A program made the translations under genes and the position numbers. A stretch of DNA of 64,000 nucleotides from Agapanthus africanus (Eukaryota; Streptophyta; Magnoliopsida; Asparagales; Amaryllidaceae). Shown here piece by piece: positions 51,335 through 61,280 of this stretch; positions within the stretch are counted from its first letter, which is position 1; each line of letters begins with the position of its first letter. The notes under the pieces are model-generated. The model worked only from the letters and a program-made list of their open reading frames with translations, was not told the DNA's origin and ran no database searches. The stretch spans positions 321,146,361-321,210,360 of the forward strand of contig JASDDO010000006.1 in NCBI GenBank assembly GCA_030015575.1, given 5' to 3'.

Positions 51335-52800
51335 TGATTGACACGAAAAAGTGTTTTTGTAGTTAACCGCAATCAATAACGGTGTCGCGTGTAGCTAGAC
51401 CGAGATGAGTACGGGTCGTCCTCTGAGAAACGTGGAACCTTTTACTTTTACTTTAGATGTGTTGAAAGAGAGGGGAGGAAGAAAGAATTTGTTGAATGGT
51501 TTCTAAATCTACGTTAAGCAAGAATGCAAAAATATAGATCTAGATTATTTTAGAGATGTAGATAATATAATAAGAGGGCTTGTAGCGTTCGTTAGGATTT
51601 AGTAGTTATGGTCGATTAATTAAAAGTTACCCTTTTTATCCTTTAATAGATTTATAACTAGAACGACGGTGATATGTGTAGATTAGGGTTTCTGGAGGGA
51701 AAAGGAATCCCACTCTTAACCCCTATCTCGACATGGAACTCCGTTCATTATCTAGCCATTACCAAAACAATCATTAATCTAATCTCTAATCGCGGTCGGA
51801 ACTAGCAAAGAATTGCTAGCGCGCCCGATTAGGATGTTAATGATTCTTTTGATAAAGTTCATAAACTTTATAGGACTTAAAAAGGGTTTAGGGATGTTCA
51901 TCGTCCATTAGCCTACCCTAATCCTACGAACCCTAACAGGCGGAGAATTACTCGCGCATGTTGGGAGAAGAAGATGAAAAGAAAGAGAGGGAAAACATAA
52001 TGTAAAATGCAAAAGAATTAAATAAAATAACTACATTTATTAATCAACTTGAACAATCTACACTTTGATTCCTTAGAAAATGATTACAAAGACTAGTTTG
52101 CTTCTCGATCTCTTCCAAGGAGGTAGAAGAACAGTTGATGACCAGCCTGGATGCGTGAGCCATCTTAGACTTCGTGATCTCTTCGGCTTGATGACTTTTC
52201 CAAGAGGCTCTCGGTGCCTTTTTATAGTGCTAAAGCCAGAATACAAGCTTCTAAAATATGATTTAAGCAGAAAAGATTTTCCCTAAAAATCCTCAACTCC
52301 CAAATCTTCTTAACCGCGGCGGATCCGCGGCATAAAGGGGTTAATGCCGCGGATCCGCGGCCTTCTCATCTCTGCCGTTGATCAATTTTCAGGAGCTATC
52401 TCTATGTGACATTTGGCGATCCTTGGTACCTTTAGAATTTGGAAATCTTTTCGTGGTTGCTTCCAGACTTGGTCTCCAAGTTTTGCTTCTTAATTAGGCA
52501 AATCTTCTTCAACAACTTGATTTGCTTGATTCTAGTCTTTGAAAAATTCTGCACACTTGGAAATCTTTTGCACAACAACTCAAATAATATTTAGTAGACT
52601 TTGTTCTACTAGGATTTGGTCAATGAATTTATTTGCATACATTTTCCTACCAAATGATAATTAAAATATATTAACACATGGAAAATAATGTTTTTACACA
52701 TAAACCCTCATATGTATAATATATTATATTAAAGTCCTTTTTTAATATGAAAATGGTAGGAAAAATGTAATAACAAATGTGCAGTTTTATCAACTGAACA
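51335..52800 (-). repeat. 3' LTR of element F
   Basis: TGATTGACACG to ACTGAACA. A minus-strand TATA box (CTATAAAAAGGC) is at about 52217-52230. About 100 bp upstream of it (in transcription sense) is a pair of GC palindromes at 52312-52363. Confidence 0.95.
52312..52363. promoter_or_regulatory. CCGCGGATCCGCGG palindromes in F U3
   Basis: A perfect palindrome GCCGCGGATCCGCGGC and a near copy (CCGCGGCGGATCCGCGGC), 15-20 bases apart, in otherwise AT-rich U3. Both LTRs keep them (second pair at about 58946-58996). The position upstream of the TATA box suggests a protein-binding site or hairpin. Confidence 0.6.
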
Positions 52801-54223
52801 AATACCCCCAAACTTATCTTTGATCGTCCCGAGCAAACTAGTTTATTTAAGAGGAGAAAAAGAAAGGAGAAAATTAAGCACACTTTCGTAGGCAGACACG
52901 ATTGCACTGAGCACGTGCAACAAGCCGTTAAACCTCTAGGTGTCCCTAGTAGGAGGAGTGTTGTCTCCTGAGGGTTTTCAGCGGATTACACCCACAAAAT
53001 CCTATAACAAAAAAAGATGGTGAAATTTACATATAAAGATAAGAACCATAAAAGAAAGACTTTGAAAAGAAGAGTTTCCAACTACACTAGCTTTTCAGTT
53101 GTTATGAGCCCTATCTTAATAGTCATGAATAGATGTTAGAACTCACATCATCCCTCAATAAAACATTGTCTTTATTCTTCATTCCTACCTTTCATCCAAA
53201 CATCGATCATATAACCCCACGTGTGTGTAAAGAACATCCCTACACTCGGAGAATTCAATTCAAGCTATCATACTCTTGTCCATCTACCTCAGTACTTTTT
53301 AATTTAATGAATATTTAGATTTGCTCACACATTTTCATGCGACCGTTAATACTTCTTGAGGTACTAACCAACCGATTACTCATGTGCTTGCTGATTAGGT
53401 GATAATATTTTCCTCGTCTTGTACCACCTAAGGCTTAGCAGTGACTCCCAGACCAGTTGGCCTTAGGGCACTAGGTGAAGAGGCACCCTCGCTATATTTT
53501 TTTTATTGCTGCCTTGGCGATAACAAAACCAGTGTTCATTTTTTTCTTTTCACCATTTTTATATTTTCTTCATTTTTTTTCCTTCATACTTTGGCTTTTA
53601 GACAAGAGCATTTCAAGGTATCCTCTACTATCCCGAGTTTCAAGACGTGTGTAAGTGCATATAGTAGGGTATCAACATTCAAATGTTTGGCTTCCAGAAT
53701 AGAAACTATTTTTCAGACATATTTTTATCCTCAGATTAGTGACTTCCTTCATTTTACTAACCCTTGGGACAACAGCTCATAACTACTTATTACTAGTTCG
53801 TGTAAGAAAACTTCTAATTTTCTTGGTTTTCTTAAACTATTCCTATCTTTTGGATGTAATTTTTCACTTTCTACTCTTTTGTTATAAAAAAATTTATTTA
53901 TTTTTTTTAAAATTTTTTTTAAAATGTTGTGCTTATGCAAAATATGATGCAAATTGATGTGTAAATAAGCACAAACCTCCCCCAAACCTGTTTACAGCAG
54001 TGTCCTCACTGATGTCATCCGTTAAGCTTAAAAACCTGTAGACTTGGGAGGAAATTATTAATGGGGGCAAGAATATATGAAAGTGAAAATCCTCTCCCAA
54101 ACTTATTTTAGGCTCACAATTTTGTAAAAATCATTTTCTTTCAAGAGCCAAAATATACCCCCCCAAACTTGAGTTAAACAATTTTAATCTTTTAAAATCA
54201 CAAGAGGGGGTCAAGGTTATTGG
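52801..54223 (-). other. 3' untranslated region and polypurine tract of F
   Basis: The polypurine tract is 52801-52814 (minus strand AAGTTTGGGGGTATT). Look-alikes are at 53976-53988, 54091-54105 and 54157-54170. No gene. Confidence 0.8.
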
Positions 54224-55213
54224 TCAATGCCAAGCTTTGCAAAGACCGAAGGTCAACACCAACCATTCAAAAATTTTATCGATGAAGTACCAAGGTTGGT
54301 GGAAGAACATGTCACATTTTGACGTGAAGAAATGGGGAGGTGACAAGATGTGTAATGGAAAAGGATTGCGTCTCAATTTGGAGAGACGACACAGTGATAG
54401 TAATGATGGATTACTCGCATTATCATGATTGTCCAAAAGAAGGGGTGGAGGTCCAATTTCTTCATCTTGGAGTTGATTCATCTCAACACCCGTGTCTTGT
54501 AAAAATGCGAGTTCATCAGCGAAAATTTCCTCAAAGTTTTCATCGATACTCCGAAAAATAATGTCATCAGAAAAAATGGGGTGATCATCAGACTCCATAA
54601 AAAGTTCCTCATCAGCGTTAGATGTTGACCTGGAAGAATACATGGTTGGGTCAAACAACAACATATGAAAAGAGTCAGTATCATGAGGTTGATCAAATTC
54701 GCTGCTGTCGACATCCATTAATTCGACAGAACATACATGAGCATAGGGTTCGGATGGTTCACTTCCCAATTTGTAAATGTTAAGCTCAATTGACTTCTTT
54801 CCAAAGGATAGGGTCATAGAGCCGTTTCTACAATTGATTACTGTGTTGGAAGTGGCCAAAAAGAGTCGACCGAGTATCACCGGGATTTGATTGCGTGGGT
54901 TTTCTACAGGTTGTGTATCTATAACGATAAAGTCCACAGGGAATATGAATTCCCCGACTTTAATTAACACATCCTCTAGTTCGCCCCGAGGTTTGGTGAT
55001 AGATCGGTCTACCATTTGGAGAGTACAATGAGCGGGTTTTAACTCTCCAATCCCTAACTGCTCGTATACTGAATAAGGAAGCAAGTTGACGCTAGCGCCT
55101 AGATCGAGTAAAGCACGATTAATATTTTTACCCCCAATAGAAATAGAGATTGTAGGACAGCCGGGGTCCTTACGTTTCTTTTGGTATTTGTTGGGTAAAA
55201 GCTGTGCTAACAT
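54224..55213 (-). CDS. Element F protease and acidic tail
   Basis: About 330 codons. The protease has ALLDLGASVNLLPYSVY (active Asp in DLGAS), a flap region and VILGRLFLATSNTVI, typical of Athila Gag-Pro proteins. An acidic Ser/Asp tail follows (NADEELFMESDD; FEEIFADELAFL), then KIFEWLVLTFGLCKA at the end. The frame overlaps the gag ORF (55170-56438) by about 40 bases in another phase, so expression would need a frameshift or the copy carries an indel. A natural Gag-Pro fusion is usual. Confidence 0.85.
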   Translation of the reverse strand: MLAQLLPNKYQKKRKDPGCPTISISIGGKNINRALLDLGASVNLLPYSVYEQLGIGELKPAHCTLQMVDRSITKPRGELEDVLIKVGEFIFPVDFIVIDTQPVENPRNQIPVILGRLFLATSNTVINCRNGSMTLSFGKKSIELNIYKLGSEPSEPYAHVCSVELMDVDSSEFDQPHDTDSFHMLLFDPTMYSSRSTSNADEELFMESDDHPIFSDDIIFRSIDENFEEIFADELAFLQDTGVEMNQLQDEEIGPPPLLLDNHDNASNPSLLSLCRLSKLRRNPFPLHILSPPHFFTSKCDMFFHQPWYFIDKIFEWLVLTFGLCKAWH

Positions 55214-57140
55214 TACTCGTCATGAAAACCTTTTTAGGCACTTGAGTTTTTCTCTTCCTAGTGCACAAGTCTTTAAGGATTCTTGCATAAGATGTGACTT
55301 GTTGAATAGCATCTAGGAGAGGAATATTCACGCTCACTTGCTTAAACATTTCCACAATCTTCTCCATTTGCGGGTTAGGTCGGTTGGCCCTTAATCGGTT
55401 TGGAAATGGAGCTCGATCAATAAGTTTTGGGTCCAACGTTTGTGGAGAAGACTGTAGCGATGGATTCGATCCCAAAATTGGAGTGGGCATCGACTTAGAT
55501 AGATTTGGCGAAATGTTTGAGCCTTGGGGAAAACGGAGAATAGGCTTGGATGAAGGTGGAAGACTGGAAGAAGAAGAAGAAGGGGTATCAAATGTGTCAC
55601 TATCATCAAATTGCCCACCCACTTGGTTGTTCAGCACTCTCCCCGATCTCAACGTAGTGACGGCATTCACATTATGACTTTGTGAGTGGCCAGGATTCGG
55701 TAGGGGTTGAGATGGGAGTTTCCCTTTCTCTCTCGCACTCATTGCGGCGTTTAACTGTGCGATTTGGTTTTCTATTGATTTGATACTCTCACCATGGGAG
55801 GAGGAGTTTTTCGTTAGGGCATCAATAGAAGACCTCATCTCAGCCGAATTTTGCATGGATTGTTTCATGAACATATCCAAAGTTTGTGCAAGTGAGTTGT
55901 CAATACCGGCCACTTGTGGTGTAGAAATGTTGGCCGGATTTTGGAAATTTTGTGACTGAAAGGGGGGCTGATTCTGTGGTTGTGGTTGCTTTGGAGGAGG
56001 TCCTTTATAATTGCTTTGTTGGTTTTGATTCCAAGCAAAGTTAGGATGATTCTTCCATCCTTGATTGTACGTGGAAGAATAAGGGTCGTTTCTAGGTCGC
56101 TGCTGAAAAGCAGCATTAGTTTGAAACGATGCATTCATAGGACATTCTTCCGTTAAGTGTGAAGGATCCGAACAGCAACCACAGACGGTCTTAGGAAGTG
56201 TGATCTGATTTAGGGAGAAAGATGGGAACTTGTTTTCAATAGCGTCGAGTTTCTTTTGTATCGCTGCCATTTCGGCTTTCACTGCGATGGAAACGTCGAG
56301 CTGGTGAATACCTCCCTTAGTTGTAGGTGGTCTTACGCTTTCCCACTGCAACGTGTGTTCAGCGAGATCTTCCAGATATTTCCATGCTTCACCATCATCT
56401 TTAGACATGAAATTGCATTGACACATTGTTTCAAGCATCTGCTTTGTCGCTGGATTAATGCTCTCATATATAATCCGACATAAATCCCATCTTTGTATTC
56501 CGTGATGGGGGCATTAGACAAGCAGATCTTTGAAACGTTCAAAGCACTTCCAAAATGGTTCATTGGGAAGCTGGGTGAACTGGTTGATCTCGCTCCTAAT
56601 ATGGGCAGTCTTATGGTTTGGGTAAAACTTCTTAAGAAATGCTATGACGAATTCATTCCAATTAGTGATAGAGTGTGCGGCAGTATTATAAAGCCATTTT
56701 TCTGCCAAGTCGCACAGTGTGAATGGGAGAAGATGTAAGCGCATAGCATCTAAAGTCAATTGTGAAGTACCCATCATTGCGCATACGTTTTCGAATTTGG
56801 TGATGAAAACGTACGCGTCTTCCGACTCAAGCCCGTGAAATTTGGGCAGCAGATTGATGTAGTGGGGTTTAATTTCGAAATTATCCCCGTTAGGTGGTGG
56901 AAGAGATAGACAAGTAGGAAGGGGACCACGAATAGGATAGCATCTCTCTTGGAGAGAGATGCGCGGTGGATTCTGCTCACCTACGGGCGGTGGCAGCGTG
57001 GTGTTATAATTAGATGGAGTGCCGTCCATCTCGGTCGTGGTGTGTGGTGGGGGAAAAGAAGATGAAGAAGTACCGACTTCGGCGTCGATAGCAGGAACGC
57101 GGACAAGACGGGCACTAGGATCCCGTGTCCAGCCGAGCAT
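55170..57140 (-). pseudogene. Element F gag, one in-frame stop
   Basis: From the ATG at 57140 (MLGWTRDPSARL) to 55170, with a single TAA at 56514-56516. N-terminal Retrotrans_gag: KFHGLESEDAYVFITKFENV, LLPFTLCDLAEKWL, WNEFVIAFLKKFYP, INQFTQLPNEPFWKCFERFK. After the stop, HTLQWES, a CxxC...HxxxxC zinc knuckle (CGCCSDPSHLTEEC), a Gln/Asn/Pro-rich stretch and a helical QLNAAMSAREKGKLPSQP. Gag builds particles and could be trans-packaged. Few defects fit a recent insertion. Confidence 0.88.
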
Positions 57141-57943
57141 GCACTAAGCGGGTTTAGTGCAAGTGGCAGCGTGTGTGTGGTTTAAAAATTGGTTTGTTTT
57201 GAAAAATGTGGGACTCAAGACAAATCACCCTAAGATGCACAACCAATCCTAGAACTAAGGTCACCTAGGTCCAGTCTCTAGACCGCTCCTAGACTTCCAA
57301 AGGAAAAGCCGCAGGATCAATCCTCTACCGCCTCCGTACTACCCTTGTAGCCAGGTAAGTTCCAGGTAAGTGGGAAGGAACCACGTCGTGGGACTAATTA
57401 AAAACCACTGGCCTTTGTCGCACTTGCCTAGGCACTACAAAAGTAATGCGGATAAACGATAGATTACCCACGACCTTCCTCTGTCCTTATTGAGCGTGAC
57501 AGTCCTTAGAGTCTGGTCTAGATATTTTTTAAATTAATGAAGGGTTGATCTATATGCTCAGTTTGTGATTTGTGGGGCTTAGGAAGGGTGATGAAATCCC
57601 CACCTAATCTTGATTTGGTCTTTGCCCCTTAAAGTCCGTATTAAATATGCAAAACAAAACCAATCACAAAACTTTTGCAAAAAGATTTTTTCGCGGCGCA
57701 ATTTTGCAAAGAATCCTGCAGAAAATAGATTTTATTGGATTTGAGGAGAGAGAGAAGGAGTTAAGAAAGATACCACAGAAGTGTGAAACCCTCGATCTCC
57801 TGTTTCCTCAAGTCCGTGACTCCAGATCTCCTTGCAAAAATTTACGCATAAATCGTTAAATATGCAATTTGCAGTTTTGTGTTAATAATGATATGACTCG
57901 TCTAAGAAATCAACACAAATAGTAAAAATAAAAAATTACGCAC
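57141..57943 (-). other. 5' leader of F
   Basis: No long ORF. It is shared with D and G leaders. It contains ACCTAGGTCC and CCAGGTAAG motifs resembling splice donors on the plus strand; on the minus strand none is convincing. Confidence 0.6.
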
Positions 57944-57965
57944 GTATCCCCGGCAACGACGCCAT
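57944..57965 (-). other. tRNA-Asp-type primer-binding site of F
   Basis: The minus strand reads TGGCGTCGTTGCCGGGGA two to three bases after the LTR end GTCAATCA, one base from the standard Athila tRNA-Asp site. Confidence 0.9.
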
Positions 57966-57966
57966 T

Positions 57967-59432
57967 TGATTGACACGAAAAAGTGTTTTTGTAGTTAACC
58001 GCAATCAATAACGGTGTCGTGTGTAGCTACACCGAGATGAGTACGGGTCGTCCTCTGGGAAACGTGGAACCTTTTACTTTTACTTTAGATGTGTTGAGAG
58101 AGAGGGGAGGAAGAAAAAATTTGTTGAATGGTTTCTAAATCTACGTGAAGCAAGAATGCAAAAATATAGATCTAGATTATTTTAGAGATGTAGATAATAT
58201 AATAAGAGGGCTTGTAGGGTTCGTTAGGATTTAGTAGTTATGGACGATTAATTAAAAGTTACCATTTTTATCCTTTAATAGATTTATAACTAGAACGACG
58301 GTGATGCGTGTAGATTAGGGTTTCTGGAGGGAAAAGGAATCCCACTCTTAACCCCTATCTCGACACGGAACTCCGTTCATTATCTAGCCTTTACCAAAAC
58401 AATCATTAATCTAATCTCTAATCGCGGTCGGAACTAGCAAAGAATTGCTAGCGCGCCCGATTAGGATGTTAATGATTCTTTTGATAAAGTTCATAAACTT
58501 TATAGGACTTAAAAAGGGTTTAGGGATGTTCATCGTCCATTAGCCTACCCTAATCCTACGAACCCTAACAAGCGGAGAATTACTCACGCATGTTGGGAGA
58601 AGAAGATGAAAAGAAAGAGAGGGAAAACATAATGTAAAATGCAAAAGAATTAAATAAAATAACTACCTTTATTAATCAACTTGAACAATCTACACTTTGA
58701 TTCCTTAGAAAATGATTACAAAGACTAGTTTGCTTCTCGATCTCTTCCAAGGAGGTAGACGAACAGTTGATGACCAGCCTGGATGAGTGAGCCATCTTGG
58801 ACTTCGTGATCTCTTCGGCTTGATGACTTTTCCAAGAGGCTCTCGGTGCCTTTTTATAGTGCTAAAGCCAGAATACAAGCTTCTAAAATATGATTTAAGC
58901 ATAAAAGATTTTCCCTAAAAATCCTCAACTCCCAAATCTTCTTAACCGCGGCGGATCCGCGGCATAAAGGGGTTAATGCCGCGGATCCGCGGCCTTCTCA
59001 TCTCCGCCGTTGATCAATTTTCAGGAGCTGTCTCTATGTGACATTTGGCGATCCTTGGTACCTTTAGAATTTGGAAATATTTTCGTGGTTGCTTCCAGAC
59101 TTGGTCTCCAAGTTTTGCTTCTTAATTAGGCAAATCTTCTTCAACAACTTGATTTGCTTGATTCTAGTCTTTGAAAAATTCTGCACACTTGGAAATCTTT
59201 TGCACAACAACTCAAATAATATTTAGTAGATTTTGTTCTACTAGGATTTGGTCAATGAATTTATTTGCATACATTTTCCTACCAAATGATAATTAAAATA
59301 TATTAACACATGGAAAATAATGTTTTTACACATAAACCCTCATATGTATAATATATTATATTAAAGTCCTTTTTTAATATGAAAATGGTAGGAAAAATGT
59401 AATAACAAATGTGCAGTTTTATCAACTGAACA
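57967..59432 (-). repeat. 5' LTR of element F
   Basis: 1466 bp; TATA box on the minus strand at 58852-58859; GC palindromes at about 58946-58996. Near-identical to the 3' LTR. Confidence 0.95.
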
Positions 59433-59437
59433 CCGAT

Positions 59438-60739
59438 CTAATATAACTATCGATTGCTGGTGAACGAAAGATCGCATCCTAATTGAGTGGTCTGGTGCTA
59501 AATCATGTGAAATAGGTCATGAAGGTAATCGCGAAATATCGACATAAGGAATATAGGGTGAACATCCGGAAATCTGGGTGGAAGTGCCAAACGTTAGGCA
59601 ACGGTACTAACTCACTTGAGGATCTCAAAAAGACCTACAATTTGGGACTAAGCTTCCCAAAACTCAACACGCCATTCATCGGAAAAATCCGTAGGGATAC
59701 ATGATCTCCCACTGCGAACTCAAGTCTGCGACAACAACGGTCGACATAAGACTTCTATTTGTACTGCGCTGCTCTCATCCCGTCCTGAACCAACTGGACC
59801 TTCTCCGAAATCTCTTGACTAGCTGGGGTCCAAAATCCTGCTCTCACAGAGTCGGTAAAATAGCCTGGTGATCGACACGACCTACCATAAAAGCCTAAAA
59901 TTTGCCATCTGAAACATCTCCTGATAACTCTTATTGTAGGAGAATTCTATCAATGGCAAGTGACGATCCCAACTGCCAACACAATTAAGCATGCACGCAC
60001 GAAGCATATCCTCCAGAGTCGGTATAGTCCGCTCTGACTGACCATCGGCCTGCGGATGGAAAGCGGTGCTAAAACTCAACCAGTACCCAAGGCTTCCTGA
60101 AGCTTCTGCCAAAAACGGCTAGCGAACTGGGTGCCTCTATTGGATACAATGCATGAGGGAACTCCGTGCAAACGCACAAACTTATCGAAGAACAACTGAG
60201 CAAACTGAGCATACTAAGCATAACCGGACAACAATCACCTAAATGGAGTCATACCCTTGACTAGACTTGGGTAGACCCACAACGAAATTCATGGAGATCT
60301 GCTCTCATTCCTACTCCGGAACGGTTAAAAGTTGCAACTCTCCTGTTGATCTCAAATGCTCAACCTTAGCTCTCTTACAAGTCAGGTACCTCAAAACGAA
60401 ATCTGAAACATCACTTTTCATCCTTGCCCACCCATAACTAACTCTCACGTCACGTTACATTTTGATGGCACTTGGGTGAACACTGAAAGCTGACTGATGT
60501 GCCTGCTCTAGGACCTCGCGTCCTTACCCATCAGTATCAGGTACACACCAACGAGGCCCGAAACGTAGCACACCCTGGTCATAAATCAGAACTCCGAATC
60601 TCTACCTTGCTGAACATGCTCAAGAATCTCAGACAAACGAGCATCGGCGGGCTGTGCCTCACGAAAATGCTTAAGTAAAAGTGGACGGGCGCGAACATGA
60701 GCAAGTTGTCCCCGTATTAGAGGTGAACTAAAGCTGTAC
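59438..60739 (-). pseudogene. Element B integrase, heavily decayed
   Basis: Minus-strand pieces: KFVRLHGVPSCIVSNRGTQF (the usual catalytic Asp of SDR is Asn), FWQKLQEALG, FSTAFHPQADGQSERTI with the catalytic Glu, FSYNKSYQ, later HVSLRIFPMNGVLSFGKLSP, and SIVILDR leading to the chromodomain. Stops and frameshifts are frequent. The order matches chromovirus integrase with GPY/F-like end and chromodomain. Confidence 0.8.
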
Positions 60740-61280
60740 TTAACAATCGCACAAGAACTGTAAATCTGCAGAAGATTGTCTCTGAACTGCGCTCTTCTGG
60801 GACAAGCTAACCCCGAGCCTACGACTCAAAATAACAGCTACCACAACCGCCTTTCCCCGGGAAAAATAAAGGATCTCACAATCATAATCCTTCATAAGCT
60901 CGATCCAACGGCGCTGTCTTAAACTCAGATCCCCCTGGAGGAAGATTAAGCTCTGGTGGTCTGTGAAAAGCTGACACGACTCTCTGTACAAGTAGTGTCT
61001 CCAAATCTTCAGCGCAAGACCACCGCGGCCATCTCTAGATCATGAGTGGGATAATTCTGCACGTGCTCCTTCAACTTCCAGGAAGCATAAGCAATAACTC
61101 TATCATGCTGCATCAAAACACAATTGATCCCCACTTGCAAAACATCACAGTAAACAACAAAGTCGCCCGATCTAGAAAGCAAAGATAGAACTGGTGCAGT
61201 CATTAACGAGTCTTCAACCGCTGAAAACTCAGCTTGCATGCCTCAGACTAAAGAAAAGGAACTCCCTTCCTGATCAGTCC
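60740..61280 (-). pseudogene. Element B RNase H, cut by H
   Basis: Frames give SFQRLKT..., [51 protein letters not shown], then [11 protein letters not shown] and [14 protein letters not shown]. This is standard Ty3/gypsy RNase H with TDH intact. RT proper lies beyond the H insertion. H enters just after the KGVPFL-like connection segment; AGTCC (61276-61280) is its left target duplication. Confidence 0.85.

Larger units (their letters stand above)
51335..59432 (-). mobile_element. Element F: young gag-protease Athila derivative
   Basis: Both LTRs are exactly 1466 bp (51335-52800 and 57967-59432), with CCGAT on both sides (51330-51334, 59433-59437). By eye I count about 20 substitutions and no indels between LTRs, roughly 1.4%, the lowest in the window. 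The primer site is tRNA-Asp-like, as in Athila. The 5.2-kb interior encodes gag and protease only; RT, RNase H and integrase are missing, so it is non-autonomous. Confidence 0.95.
47263..61280 (-). mobile_element. Element B: decayed chromovirus, host of F and H
   Basis: Minus orientation: pol pieces at 59433-61280, interrupted by F, then the chromodomain remnant, polypurine tract and 3' LTR (47263-51145). The 5' part, from the RT connection upstream, is cut by H at 61280 and lies beyond the window. A C-terminal chromodomain identifies the chromovirus branch (Tekay/Del-like by the LTR start TGTCACGACC and long LTR). Confidence 0.87.
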
